Shown here in pieces: positions 24,011 to 35,664 of a stretch of DNA of 64,000 nucleotides. Below the pieces are notes generated by a model that saw nothing but the letters and a program-made list of their open reading frames with translations, made no database searches and was not told the DNA's origin. Position 1 is the stretch's first letter. Each line of letters starts with the position of its first letter. Position numbers and translations under genes: made by a program. The DNA is from Meconema thalassinum (taxonomy: Eukaryota > Arthropoda > Insecta > Orthoptera > Tettigoniidae), in NCBI GenBank assembly GCA_946902985.2, contig OX336389.2, positions 789,508,979 through 789,572,978 on the forward strand. The letters run 5' to 3'.

Positions 24011-24892
24011 CAGGCTACTATCTAGACTGCATAATGAGCTACTCAATTCGCCCAAAGAGCTCCATTGCAGTGCCGTAGAACTTTCCCTATAATTTGTGGA
24101 CAGTTTCCACCTAATACACATAAACTATCACCATATATGTTGCGCGACACACAACTTAATTAAATATCTAAGTCCTATGTGCTGCCATAGCACTCGCAAA
24201 ATTTAAAGTATTTCGGAGTGCCTCGTACACGGACAGTGTACACCCTACAACGTCTCAGATTCTAAAATCAGTGGGGCTTAGTCAGTTCACATATCGTAGT
24301 ATTTATATGTTTTATCAAGGTACCAGTTGGAAGGGGTAGGTCGCTCCGTAATAAATATTAATAATAGTCGCACAGACTTCAGACACATCTCAATCGAATC
24401 GTAAAAATCAGCTCATTCAATTGACACTCGCGTGCAGAAATTCGCATCATGGCAGCACACATTTTCCTGAATTCGCGGGCAAGAACCTTCGCACCCAAAA
24501 GTGGCGTCTCGCTGTAATTGGCTGTTCATTCATATAATTTTGTGACACTAGGGTGCTGACCTTTCTACACTCTCTCATCTGGTCACAATCTCTGTCCTTA
24601 GCTTGGACTATGAGCTCTCACTCTATCGTTCTCAAGACAAAGAAAACTCAACTCCTCTCGTTTGAAATGGGCAACGGACATTTAGCTTGCAACTGCCTTT
24701 CTCCTTTTCTTAGAATCAGCTGTATTTAACTCGGCCGTTGTCTTGCTGGCGACATAGACAGAATTACTTTGTTCAACCGTACAGACTGCTATTACAAAAT
24801 ATGACCAACATTTTCCTCAACTGGGCTGTATCATAGCTGAAAAAATAAACATACATTTAAGGGTTCAATACCTAGTATATTGTGTAAAGAAT
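24011..24892. other. Intergenic, nothing recognised
   Basis: There is no coding signature, SINE head or tandem repeat that I can see. Confidence 0.5.
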
Positions 24893-25200
24893 GTGTATGG
24901 TAACCTGTCTTATTGTGCTACCTGTAGTAGTGTATTTACAGGTTATTAAGGCTAGGATTGGGAAGATGGTGGTTATGGCCTTACGTTAGGAATAATCCTA
25001 GCATTTATCTGGAGGAAAATCGGGAAACCACAGTAGACCACTTCTAGGATGACTGAGATGGAATTTACTTTCAGTTTTGCCTTGCGAGGATGAATACACA
25101 CCATTAGATCACTCAGACCAGAACCAAAGTTTTGACAGAGCTCGGAGTCGAAACCAGAATATTTAGAACTGGAGTCTCTTATACTGTAGTACCCCAACTT
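24893..25200 (-). repeat. Degraded S1-type SINE
   Basis: It shares GATTGGGAAGATGGTGGTTATGG, GCATTTATCTGGAGG and the region around CAGACCAGAACCAAAGTTTTG with the minus-strand copies at 25322 and 44205, but is heavily substituted and its box B is damaged. Confidence 0.6.
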
Positions 25201-25321
25201 CACATACAGTAAGGTGGCCCTTTATAATATAAGAGGTAGAGAATACCATAATGACGAGAAACAGGGAAGTCGTTATGTGAGTGTAGTCAAAACCAAAGAG
25301 AGAGACCCTGTTTAAATATTT

Positions 25322-25720
25322 TGTTGTTGTTGATACTTTAGGGGCTTTGTGAGATCGTGGTCATGTAGTTCGTGTACTTGGGTGTGTGTAGAACTTGAGT
25401 GATAACCTGTGTCACTGTGATGTGTGTACCAGTGTGTGTATTTGAAATTGTGTAGGATTTGCATATGAAGCAGCCGTGGCCTTAACGTTAGGTACAATCC
25501 CGGCATTTACCTGGAGTAGAAGTGGGAAACCATGGAATACCACTTCCAGGATGGCTATGGTAGGAATCAAACAAGCCATTTCTCAGTTTTGTCTCATGAA
25601 GCTGAGTGTACCCAATTCCAGCCCTCAGACCAGAGTTAAGTTTCTTGACAGAGCCGGGAGTCGAACCTTGGCCTCCGCGGTGACAGCCAAGAAAGTTACC
25701 CAATACGCAACGAGGCATTA
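25322..25720 (-). repeat. tRNA-derived SINE, family S1
   Basis: It is the reverse complement of the 20026 copy: head at the right end (GCAACGAGG), box B as GGGAGTCGAACC, tail at the left as TTGTTGTTGTTG. AATATTTT occurs at both edges and may be a short target-site duplication. The frames at 25476 and 25488 are shadows. Confidence 0.9.
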
Positions 25721-26036
25721 ATATTTTACGCTCATGCCAAAATACTTATAATTACTGGATCTACATTTACCTACTGAGATAAGTATGATGATTGTGAATA
25801 GCACCAAAATAATGCTTTTACTACTAAGAAGGGCAACAAATACCTAGGTACAGATAAGGAATAAAAAAAAGATACGAGCCTTACAGTAGTCGCATATGAT
25901 GTGTAACATCTGACATGTTATCCTACTCGTATACTACACAGCTTGGACATTCTTAAAATGTTAATTTACACTCCATTTTCATACTGGTACTATGATGAAT
26001 GTATAGATTGAATTGGAGATATGCTACTGTCACATT

Positions 26037-26215
26037 TATGGTGCAGCGGTCAAGCTGTTAGTCTCTCACCAAGGTAGACCGGGTTTGATTCCTGGTCAAT
26101 ACATGTGAGATTTTCGAATTGAAATGCCATGTCCTGTGATTCGCATTCCACGTAAAAGGGAGGTGCCGTGGATCATGATCGTGAGATTAACGGACACGCA
26201 AAACTACAAGCTTCC
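26037..26215 (+). repeat. SINE-like element with tRNA-like head
   Basis: GCAGCGGTCAAGCTGTTAGT is followed by GACCGGGTTTGATTCCTGG (box B) and a body with CCACGTAAAAGGGAGGTGCC. It does not match the other families here. Confidence 0.6.
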
Positions 26216-26740
26216 TTCCTTTTACATTAATAATTCATAATAACAAAGTGACACACAACGTCGACAGTACTCTCAAATACTGTGAGCACATTCCTCAGTA
26301 ACTATAACATTCATTATTCTCAAGGCTCTCATACAGTTCGTCGTAAACAATCAAAACATGGCTTCCTACAATCATGAAATGACCTAGTCTCACATATGAT
26401 GAAAATACAGCTTTTATTCCACTCATATAACAACATTCTGTTATGCATTTAATATTTGACTACTCACCCACAGCTTGACAATAATGCCGCTTACTTAAAT
26501 GTAATTTGTCGTCTTTGTCCTACCCCATGTGATATTCAACCTTGAACGTGAAGCTCCATAAACTGCTCAATGACAAATGAAAGTCGGTGAAACATTTATC
26601 ACTGTGCTCGTCAAACCAGTGCCTGCTAAATGCACTGCCTACTGTACTGCCATAATATTCTCGCGCTACAGAGCACACACAGCCTTGTTTCCAATACACA
26701 CATTTTCAATTGTACATCCAGCTGGCAGGGCGTCTTCACT
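26216..26740. other. Intergenic, nothing recognised
   Basis: AT-rich DNA with no domain-bearing frame and no visible repeat. Confidence 0.5.
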
Positions 26741-26744
26741 TCCG

Positions 26745-26885
26745 TCCGATCCACTTCCGTTCGATCCACTTCCGCCCGATCCACTTCCGCCCGATTCACT
26801 TCCGTCCCATTTTTCTGGCAGTGCGTCTTCACTTCCGTCTGATCCACTTCCGTTCGATCCACTTCCGCCCGATTCACTTCCGTCC
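26745..26885. repeat. 15-bp minisatellite (CACTTCCGYYCGATC)
   Basis: Two blocks, about 26745-26808 and 26833-26885, consist of 15-bp units CACTTCCG(C/T)(C/T)CGAT(C/T), separated by a spacer around TTTTTCTGGCAGTGCGTC. Because the period is divisible by three, several frames stay open on both strands (26577-26972 +, 26666-26944 -), giving PLPPDP-like or GSGS-like repeats. Each unit carries CGGAAGT on the minus strand, an ETS-family core. Confidence 0.85.
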
Positions 26886-27614
26886 CCAATTTTCAAAATC
26901 ACTCCCACAAAACTATCCAGCATCCGAGCGGAAAGACGCTGCATATCAAAAACCTTGTCTTATTTAGTATGATTAGAATGATCTCTCCAAGGTGGTAATG
27001 GTCACATCCATGGGAAAACCATATCATTGTATTCTCCAAGGACGTTATAATGATTTCCGTGCCATTATCAGCAATTTAAGCGTCTTGGATATGACCTTCT
27101 TCATGTAATATCAAACAGCGTGCAATATCAAGCATCATCGCAATTATTGAAAATTCACTCAATTTTTTTATTCCCTTCAGAATACAGATGTTTTGTTCTG
27201 TGTTGTCACATTTCATTGAATTTGCCGACGAAGCCATCAGTAATTTCATTCCCAGTATAATAAACAGACATGCTTCTGATATCAGATAATTTCATACTGA
27301 TTATACAATTAAGTCTTATTGTACATTTCTGGCAAATAAAGCGTTAATGAGAGAGTATTCATGCTCAAGTAGGTACTTTTAGCGTCCATTGATTGATCTA
27401 ATTGTATAGCTAGGAGGGTTTTGAATATGTCTTCAACAGCGTATGGAGGCTGCACTGACTGCTGGAAATTTTTCAACGTTGTTGCTTCCTTAATTCAAAT
27501 TGGTAACTCCAGCATTGCCATGCAGAGATTCTAGTTACAGCTATAAACCTGAAAATCTGTACTATGACAGAAGACTACAAATTATAGATTGTAATACAGT
27601 ACCTTTCGAATCCG
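26886..27614. other. Intergenic, nothing recognised
   Basis: No gene, SINE head or tandem array is visible. Confidence 0.5.
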
Positions 27615-27905
27615 TGGCAAGCATGACTCCTTTGTTGTTGTTAATTCGTATTAGAGGCTTGGAACATCTTTGGTCATCAGCCCCTTTTGCTGGAGTGTGA
27701 GTCAAATTTTTCTGATAACCTGCGATTCTGTGATGTATGTCGTAGTGTGTATCAGTATTAGAGACAAGGATGGAGTAGGTGCCCTGGGACTTAAAATAAG
27801 GTTCCATCCCGGCATTTGCCTGGAAGGAGTGTGGAAAAAATGGGGAGAAACCACACTTAGGATAGCCGCTGTAAGCGCCAAAGTTTGAACCTCCGAACTT
27901 CGGAC
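27615..27905 (-). repeat. Degraded SINE related to S1
   Basis: The left edge has a TTGTTGTTG tail, then AGAGGCTTGGAACATCTTTGG, TTTTTCTGATAACCTGCGA and CCGGCATTTGCCTGG, in the same order as S1 minus copies. The head is too decayed to name. Confidence 0.6.
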
Positions 27906-27950
27906 TTGATGCAGCTGCCCGTCACGTAGCAGTCGTGGTGAGCGATTTAA

Positions 27951-28578
27951 AGGCTTGGTTTCTCAGAACCGACGCATGCGAGGTGCGAGGCCTCGCACAT
28001 ATCCAGACTACACGAGCTTATGGCAGTGGTTTCTCACGCTGCGTGGTGCGCAGTCTGCGCAACTTCGCAGTGAGACCTCGCAGCGTCACCCCGCACTGAT
28101 TCGTCCCGCCAGATTTGTGCGAGGCGACAGCAGTGCGAGGCATAAGCGACATTGTGTCTGTTCTTATATTTCCATTGTTATAAGCAACACGCTGAACTTT
28201 ATGGACGAAATGGGCGAGAAACTGATTGAAGAAGTGCGAATCCACCCAGTGTTGTATAATTTACAACACAAGAGCTACAAAAACAACGTTACGAAATACA
28301 CCTTATGGAAAAATAATCGCACTGAAGTTGGAAGTTTGAAGGTATCCCTGCCTTCTCCTCCAAAACAACGCAGGATAATTTCCTCTTCATCATCCGCTTC
28401 CTTTTCCAAGACTAGCTCACAGGCTGTGAGATTCATGGGACAAGACATGTGCTCGGCAACTGAGATCTGCCTCGTAGCGTGTGAAACCACGAGCCTCGCA
28501 GCGTCATGGCGACAAAAGTACGCAACGTCGGCCTCGCACCTCGCACCCCGCATGCGTCGGTTCTGAGAAACCAAGCCT
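27951..28578. mobile_element. PIF/Harbinger-type MITE, 628 bp, TAA target-site duplication
   Basis: The ends are inverted: AGGCTTGGTTTCTCAGAACC at 27951 and its complement ending at 28578, continuing through GACGCATGCG for about 30 bp of perfect match. TAA at 27948-27950 is repeated at 28579-28581. A 3-bp TWA duplication is the signature of PIF/Harbinger. Subterminal DNA is rich in TGCGAGG/CCTCGCA motifs in both orientations. The interior carries a MADF-like ORF, supporting descent from a Harbinger element, which typically encodes a Myb/SANT/MADF-like protein besides the transposase. Confidence 0.85.
28201..28566 (+). CDS. MADF-like protein fragment of the Harbinger element
   Basis: From an ATG at 28201 the frame gives MDEMGEKLIEEVRIHPVLYN, then YKNNVTKYTLWKNN. 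The LIEEVR-x2-PVLY and W-containing pattern match the N-terminal part of a MADF (Myb/SANT-like) DNA-binding domain. The domain seems cut short: after about 50 residues the frame becomes Ser-rich (SSSSSASFSKTSS) and runs into the terminal repeat. The open frame extends upstream to 27955 through the inverted repeat, so the ATG at 28201 is preferred because the domain starts there. Whether it is made is unknown. Confidence 0.5.
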   Translation: MDEMGEKLIEEVRIHPVLYNLQHKSYKNNVTKYTLWKNNRTEVGSLKVSLPSPPKQRRIISSSSSASFSKTSSQAVRFMGQDMCSATEICLVACETTSLAASWRQKYATSASHLAPRMRRF

Positions 28579-28788
28579 TAACGTACCGTTGCGTTGTGTT
28601 AATTCTGCATAGATCTTTGTTCAGATATATACACGATGCCAATAATAAATGATGGGTTGCATAAATCTCAATTTTAAGAGTGCTGGTGCACCACTCTGCA
28701 TGAGCCCGAAGTAAACATTCATAGGAATGTTTTCATTATCATCTACTTCTTCCTCTTCTTGCTTCGTTACGGCCAACTGAGGACCACG

Positions 28789-29543
28789 TCATGTCAACTG
28801 TTTCTTCTGCATTTTAATGTTGGCCCAGTACTCTTTCATTCGCAATCGATGTTGCACCATTCTCTCCGTCGTCCACGCCTTCCCGGTTTTTAGTTTCGGC
28901 TCAGGTTGGAAATTCCGATGTTTTTGAAGTTTTACCCTAAAAGAGCCTCGCTCCTGGATATCTTCACATGTTATCCAAATCTCCAATAGATCTTTCTCTA
29001 CTTCACTGAACCAGGCCCCCGCTGTCTTTTTCTCGGTTGGATGGCCGTGTTGATTTCATTCGGGTTATACGTCCGTAGAAAGAAATCCTCATCACGTCAA
29101 TTATTTTCTCTACGTATCTATACAACTCATGGTTGTGGTGTCTTAGGAACTCGCCGTGTTCTTTGACTGGACCCAGGATTTTCCTCAAAATCCTCCTTTC
29201 CTTGGTCTCCAGTTTTTCCATTATGCCTTTTTCTGTTCATGGCGAGACATTCCGCTGCATACAAAGCTTCTGGCCGGATGACCCTGAAGTAGTGCTTGAG
29301 TTTTGCATTCAGGGATATAGATCTTTTGTTGTACACATTCTTAGTTAGATGGTAAGCCATTTCAATTTTATTCAAGCGTGACGCAAGAGCTTCGTTTTCG
29401 GACATTGTAGGGTCTATCCATTCACCATGATACTTAAATTTCAGAACCTGCTTGATTTTCCCATGATTCACTTCTAAGTGTTTGGGATCTGTTTTGATGT
29501 TAGTAATTAATTCTGTTTTCTCGAAAGAGATCAGGAGGCTCAC
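28789..29543 (-). pseudogene. LINE C-terminal domain
   Basis: The frames 29543-29127, 29221-29003 and 28986-28789 contain thumb-like FKYHGEWIDP, the PEALYAAECL segment (equivalent to the YGSETW region of other LINEs) and RRILRKILGPV, then a basic tail. They overlap in different frames, so at least two indels occurred. Confidence 0.75.
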
Positions 29544-29549
29544 CTTTGC

Positions 29550-30699
29550 GGCTTGTGTTTAAAGCTGGTTGAACTGTTTCCTGGCCGTATCCAATGAATC
29601 CGCAAAAACAGCAAGGTCATCTGCAAAAGCAAGACAGTCAATTGATAGGTTCTCATTCTTGTGACCTAGTCTGATTCCATTTTGGACAACTTCATCACTC
29701 ATTGCTTAGCGCCACTCACGGACGACTTTCTCAAAACGTAGTTGAATAGTAGAGGCGAGAGACCATCTCCCTGTCGAACTCCTGTCCTTATCTCAAAGTC
29801 ATTGGAAATCTCGCCTCTAAACTTAACTTTTGAAGTGGTGTTGGTGAGAGTCTGTTGGATGATCGTTCTGGTTTTGTTGTCTAGGCCGAACTCCTTTAGA
29901 ATCTGAAGTAGAGTAGTCTGATCAATGGAATCATAAGCTTTCTTAAAATCAATGAAGGTTACTACAAATTACTTGTTCCTCAGTTTCAGATATGAAAGGA
30001 TAGCTTTGAGATTCATGATTTGCTCCACACTTGACCATCCCTTGCTAAAACCTCCTTGATAATCACCCAGTTCTGTATCTAGCTGTCTTCAGCCCTAGTT
30101 TGAAGAGCTTTTGAGAGGATTTTGTAAGTTATCAGTAGGAGGGAGATGCCTCGGTAGTTGTTAACATCTGCTTTATCGCCTTTCTTATGAAGGGGGTGGA
30201 TTAAAGCAGAAATCCAGTTTCTTGGAAGCTTTTCGGTATCCCAAATTTCATGTATGATGTCCGTTAATTTATCCACTGTATTGTCACTAGCAAACTTCCA
30301 CAGTTCAGCGATTATCGAGTATTCACCTGGAGCTTTATGGTTCTTTAGAGATTGGATAATGTGTTTGACTTTCTCCTTCGTGGGTGAAGAGGAATCTGGG
30401 TGGCCTTGTGCATGGTCATTAAATGTGAATCTGGAACTTGGAGCCTCACAGTTAAGAAGAGACTCAAAATACTTTGCAAGCACCTGACAATTATCTTTGT
30501 CGCTATAAACTAGTTTTCCATTGCAATCCCTGAACTGAAAACATGGAGGGCTATATTTTCTCAAGTTGCTTTTAAATGTTCTATAAAAGTTGCGCATATT
30601 ATTCCTCTGGAAATCCTGTTCGATTTGATCCATCTGGTTCTTATGAAAGGCACGTTTAGCATTGCGGATGGGTTTTGCTGCACTCGTTCTCTCATTCAA
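29550..30699 (-). pseudogene. LINE reverse transcriptase
   Basis: The frame 30699-30079 carries SLKNHKAPGEYSIIAELWKF, NWISALIHPLHKKGD and NNYRGISLL, RT fingers/palm motifs. The catalytic FADDLAVFADS lies on the minus strand at about 29640-29600 in another frame, with GVRQGDGLSPLLFN-like coding around 29740-29800. Frame changes near 30080 and downstream show decay. In life it would reverse-transcribe the LINE RNA at the nicked target. Confidence 0.88.
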
Positions 30700-31223
30700 G
30701 AAGTCTGTCCAGTTGACTCGATTTTTTTGCGAGTTCCATTTCTGCCAGGCATGCTTTCTCTTCCTTATTACTGCGTCACATTCACTGTTCCGCCAAGCAC
30801 GCTTCCTCGTCTTAGGAAGTGGGACAGTCTCTTTTTCATTTTCAACCAGTGCCTCTCGCAGTTGTTCCCTGTTCTATGCATCCACAGTTTTTCAGTTTTC
30901 GCGTTAACTCATTACTGGACGCCAGTTTTTCAACATCATATCTTTCAATCTTTTTGGGTCGGAACCTCCGTGTGTTTCTCGGGAGGAGTTTGATTTTAAT
31001 TTTAGATAGATAATGATCCGAGTCCAGTTTTGCATTTCGTAGAACTTTCAAATTCTGAATTTCTCTTTAAGCTGTCCGTGCAATTGTGACGTGATCAATA
31101 TGGAATTTGCAAAGACTGGGATTTGGGGATTTCCAGGTCATTTGTTTCTTGGGCAGATGTTTGAAAGCAGTGGATTTCATTACCAGGTTGAAGGCCCAAC
31201 TTATCTCTATTAGCCGTTCTCCA

Positions 31224-31901
31224 TTACGATTCGTTCTGTGATGAACGGAGTAATTTCGAACACTTTCGAAATTTTATTTCTTTGCCTAACTGGGCATTGA
31301 AATCCCCAATTAAAATGATATTATTTTTGTCTGGAATCTTCGATAACATTTCTTCAAGTTCTTCCCAGAACCTATCAGTTCCTTCCGGGTCTTTCTTGTT
31401 CACTTCATTGATCGGTGCATGAACGTTCACAATAGTATACATTTTATTTGTACTTCGAAAGGAAAGGGTTGAGACTCGACTGCTTTCAGAAGTGAAATTT
31501 GTGATGGAGTCTAGAATCTTCATGTTGACTACAAATCCAGTACCGAGTTGGGGAACCGTTTCTATAACTCGTTTACCTGGCTTACCCTAGAAGATTCTGT
31601 AGCCTTCTGATTCAAAGGTATGCTCATCAGTAAATCTTGTTTCCTGAACTGCCGCAATTAGGATCTGATGTTCAGTTAGAGCATCCGTGAGTTGTTTTAA
31701 TTTTACAACCTTCCGGAGAGAATTTGTGTTAAAGGTAGCAAAGAAATTCTTGGCTCTATGCATGATCCATCGTGGAGTCTCCGATACCTCCAAGCATTTC
31801 GGTGCAAGATCCCCAGATTCCGAAGGCTTGCATGCGTCACTCGAAGCAACGGTGGATTGGTTACCACCTGGGGTAGTAACATTTGCTGAACATTCCTCCA
31901 T
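31224..31901 (-). pseudogene. LINE AP-endonuclease domain
   Basis: The frame 31901-31587 holds FFATFNTNSLRKVVKLKQL and the catalytic Glu motif AAVQETRF; after a stop the frame from 31523 holds VNVHAPINE and the GDFNAQLG motif with catalytic Asp and Asn. These are the standard elements of APE-type LINE endonucleases, and the order is correct. The Asp-His end motif (SDHYLSK) follows at about 30990 in the 30842-31051 frame. Stops and frame changes make it non-functional. Confidence 0.85.
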
Positions 31902-31935
31902 GCTTTTAACAGTTGAAAGACAATTGACTTAGGCC

Positions 31936-32225
31936 AGTGTTATTTCACGCTGGCAAAGGTACTGCCAAAGTGCCTTGGAGCTCCCAGCTCTGATCGGCTC
32001 GCTGACCCAGTTTTCTGCTAGGATTGGTTACCCAACCTTCCACTGGGTTGCTCCGTTTAACAGGGGCACCTCTTGTAGTTTATGTGCTGGATTTGGAGTG
32101 AAAGAGGCTAGTTGGATTCTCCTGCTGAATCCAATATATTAATGTTGCAGATGACTAGAAACGACGCATTTCATTCCCATTTGCCCAGAGACACAAGGTC
32201 TCCTCCCGGGTTGATTTCTGGGACC
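31936..32225. other. Possible LINE 5' UTR, unproven
   Basis: This stretch adjoins the minus-strand LINE upstream of its first codons and ends at a (ATT)n run. No gene is visible. Confidence 0.35.
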
Positions 32226-32227
32226 TT

Positions 32228-32248
32228 CATTATCATTATTATTATTAA

Positions 32249-32283
<35 letters not shown>
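32228..32283. repeat. (ATT)n microsatellite, interrupted
   Basis: ATT/TAT triplets run nearly uninterrupted for about 55 bp. Confidence 0.9.
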
Positions 32284-32284
<1 letters not shown>

Positions 32285-34919
32285 ATACTCATAAATATGC
32301 ATAATATGCATAACATATGCACCTCCTCAAAGATTTCAATCCGACAAGAAAAGGGGCTGATCTGAATGGTGGCCTCACGGGTCGCAATCGTCTTCAGAAA
32401 CTGCGACTACTCTTCAGGGATTGCTTTTCTCGCATGCCATTTGTCGAATGAATTCTTCATTTCTGACCAGATCTTTACAAAATTTCTGATGAAGAGTAAT
32501 CTGGTGGTCAGAAGCGATTTTGATTTTTACAATCACTCCTCCATTGTCGAGACCAATTTCGCTACTGCAGATAAGAAAAATCAAGATCCCTTCCATCATG
32601 TGCATTTACATAATAGGATTTATTAATAGTTGGTTACACAAGCTTATCGGACGGAGCGAAGTGTTTGCTCCACATTGAGAGGACGGGTTCGCCCAATCAC
32701 ACATCACTGACAGAAGCAGCTGATAAGCCTGGCTTTGTTTACCTCTGCTGTGGCAGTGGCTATCGTATTATCTCTGTCAACAGCAATATAGCACGCGCAG
32801 AATAATTTAATTCATGAAACTGGAGTTTTGCTGAATTATTATTTATCGTATGACGAATATATATACAATATATACAAAAATATTGCTGAATATCTTTCTG
32901 TGACATTCTCTAAATATTAAAGAAGAGAGAAATTTTCGATAATTTGAGAGGTCTTAAAATGATAAGGAAACTAAATTAATTAGAAAGGGTGTGCTTTCAT
33001 TATCATTAATAGATATTTCCAGGGCAAAAACACCTCCTAACGTACTGGAAATAGAACGTAAAGCTCCATTGAGAAGACGAAAAGATCTTTATTGTTGAAA
33101 ATACGCTAAAGTAAGAAGAGGACATCTGGGTATGTAACTATCTGGCTCTTGGATGAACAAAAATGTGGCAGCCGTAACGATATATCCAAATACAACCCTA
33201 AATGAAAATGATTGAAGTGTATTTTTTTAATCAGCATCCCTGTTTAAAGGGAAGGAAGGGAGATAGGTTGTAGTTTTCCATGATCATTAATCTCATGATC
33301 GTAGGCCATAATTTGAGAGGACTTAAAATGATAAGGAAACTAAATTAATTAAAAAAGGAAAAAAGGGTGTGCTTTCATTATCATCATCCCTTGCGTGGAA
33401 TTTGAATCACCGGACGTGACATTTCACCTCGAAAAACCATGCATTACCGGGGAGAATCTCTGTTTAAGCATACGGTTTATTGGACCCTGTTAGATGAAGA
33501 AAGAAAAAATAATAAATACAGCGACTGCTACAATGGAAAACAATGCAGAACTCGAATCTGCAACAAGGGATCAGGGTTTCCTTTTAACATTCCATTTTTG
33601 CACCCCCCGCCCAACTCCAGAAGGTTGAGGGGTGGGTAAATATCAGCGTAGGTAAATATCACCCTCGAAACTATTATCCTTTTAATGAAAACACTTTTTC
33701 CCACGTTGCGTGTTTCTCGATATATTTGGATGTCCCGATATAAATGGAGCACCCAGTAAACATCTAAATTACAGTATAAATCAATCGTTCTAATTACCCA
33801 TGAAGCATGTAATATTATGTGCCGCATCTATAACAAGCAGTTCCGTAAACATGTCAACTACCTATTTTCATATATTACACTGGTCATTCTTAAGTTAAAT
33901 CAAGTATCTGTATGATAACCTACCATATATCAACTGATAACTGTAACTGGAAGCGCGAAACAACAATGACGTTTTAGAAATTTGAACGAGCAACAAGTTT
34001 ATATTTTTTAAACAATAAAATTAGAGTATAGGTCATTTTGTTGGACACCGCATATTTGTTGCGCCACGTTTCATTTCATTCGGCGAAAAGGGCAGTAAAA
34101 TGTTTAAAATCCGCGCGACAACCATGTTGGTCTTTGCTTATTACGATTTTGAAAGCCACACTATAGGTCTCTCGCAGCACAAATTTCAGGATGAATACAT
34201 GTAATAGGTTCCGAGAGCCAGGCTACCATGTTGATTTATTGATTGTTACTCTCTCTAAAGTCAAATCTGTGAACTTTTTATAGTCCTCTATCTTGGAACA
34301 AAAGTGCAAAATTATAGCTGTGGTAGATGGTGACAATGTGCAACTGAATTTGAATATTGGCGTGGCCACAATCTTGGTTTTGTTTATATCCTCGCTTTGA
34401 CTGACACATCTATGAATTAGTCTTTAATCCCCTGTCATGATACAAGACTTACGGAGTTTATATGCAATAGGTCATGAGGGAAGGCTGTGTAGCTTATGCG
34501 TGGCGAGTATTAAACTAGTCTTTAATAGTTGAAGATTATCCTGAATACAGTAACATACTCCACATTAGAGAGACTAGACTTGGCAAAGTACATTTACATT
34601 TTGAACAAGGAACACATGGCACTAATGAATGCAAGAGGGGGAATATCCCAACTAGATGAGGGACCCTCACACACAGGAATTTCCCTTCAGTTCGAGTGCA
34701 GACAGTGAGCAAGTTAACTGCTCTCACCATGACCGTGCAAGATTCAACCAGATAAGTAGCCTGTACAATACAAACTGAATTGACCATTTACAACCACCAC
34801 ATATTCTCTCCAAACAAGCAAATTCCGGAGGTAAATCACCACTTCCAGTATCTTAACAAAATATCACATAGATTACAACTAACAAATATTGACGAGTTGC
34901 ATTATCTTAACTAATACTG
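32284..34919. other. Intergenic with one duplicated 75-bp segment
   Basis: The segment ATAATTTGAGAGGTCTTAAA...GGGTGTGCTTTCATTATCAT at about 32938-33006 recurs at 33308-33386 with an AAAAAGGAAAAA insertion. Otherwise no gene or SINE head was recognised. Short frames (33439, 33528, 34536) look like chance. Confidence 0.5.
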
Positions 34920-35600
34920 CAGGCTGTTCCAAATCCACTGCGCAAAGGTCATAGCACAAGTCTACCAGTCTTGATGTATCCACCGCGAAGTGACGGCAGC
35001 CCCCCACAGCAGGCTGTATTGCATGTTGCAGGTTTACTCACGAAAGGCGGCGAGTACTCTGCTGCCTACGAGCGAGCTGCTCGGCTGGAACAGCCTGTAA
35101 TACTGCAACTACTCGTAAATAAGTGTATATATTGTAAATATTTTCACTCACACCTTCGAACATAGATTTTGAAGCCTAAGTGTAATGGATCTGATGATGA
35201 TCGCTTGACGATCGAAACTGGTCATCCAAGTTTATTTATTAATCTCATGTAATTTATTTCAGGATTTGGGAATAACCAATCTCATTTGGGTACAATCATG
35301 TTGACCGACTGAAAAGCATCAAACATTTGTTTACTAAGGCAACACTGAAAATGGCTTGAAAACCATAATCTGTGGGTTGTAAATCAAGAAGTGGCAGACA
35401 GACCCTGCACACTTACGGTTTGCGATTATTCCCTGATGAAGGAGAGCAATAATCAATCTGCTGAACTCGAGCTTCTCCCAGTCAACTCCCAGTAGACACG
35501 GTTGGTCTGCGAGAGAGCTGACCACGGTATCTGTGGAAGAGCTGGCAAGTATGGAATGGCTCCGACGATTTTTATTAATTAGCTGAGATGGTACTGTACA
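34920..35600. other. Intergenic region around the hammerhead-like motif
   Basis: The DNA upstream of the motif (34920-35180) is somewhat GC-richer with short repeats of GCAGGCTGT/AACAGCCTGT. It may be the end of an unclassified retroelement, but no RT or GIY-YIG motif is visible. Confidence 0.35.
35186..35228 (+). ncRNA. Hammerhead-ribozyme-like motif, minimal stem III
   Basis: All conserved core blocks are present in order: CTGATGA (35191-35197), GAAA (35214-35217) and GTC (35221-35223). Stem I pairs TGGAT (35186-35190) with ATCCA (35224-35228). Stem II pairs GATCG (35199-35203) with CGATC (35209-35213) over the loop CTTGA. Stem III would be only A-U plus C-G (35217-35218 with 35221-35222) closed by TG; very short stem III is described for hammerheads of Penelope-like elements and retrozymes. 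One extra U (35198) sits between the core and stem II, which may reduce or abolish activity. Confidence 0.4.
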
Positions 35601-35664
35601 CTCTCTGACTACGTACGCTTGATTTTTATACGATATTTTATGCATTCATTCAAAATCCTCATTA

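Larger units (their letters stand above)
28742..31935 (-). mobile_element. Near-full-length but dead LINE (RTE-like), minus strand
   Basis: Read on the minus strand, endonuclease (31.9-31.2 kb), linker, reverse transcriptase (30.7-29.6 kb) and C-terminal domain (29.5-28.8 kb) follow in order over about 3.2 kb. Multiple stops and frame changes break it. The 3' end is near 28742, close to GATGATAATG. GC-rich DNA up to about 32220 may be its 5' UTR. It differs in sequence from the LINEs at 1-2432 and 37697-39780. Confidence 0.88.

Noticed and set aside
25476..25721. Open frames on both strands over the SINEs (also 20042, 44324, 44354, 11522)
   Set aside because: They lie wholly inside tRNA-derived SINEs and match each other only because the SINE copies do.
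26577..26972. 131-codon frame with Pro/Leu repeats
   Set aside because: It is generated by the 15-bp minisatellite; several other frames are equally open.
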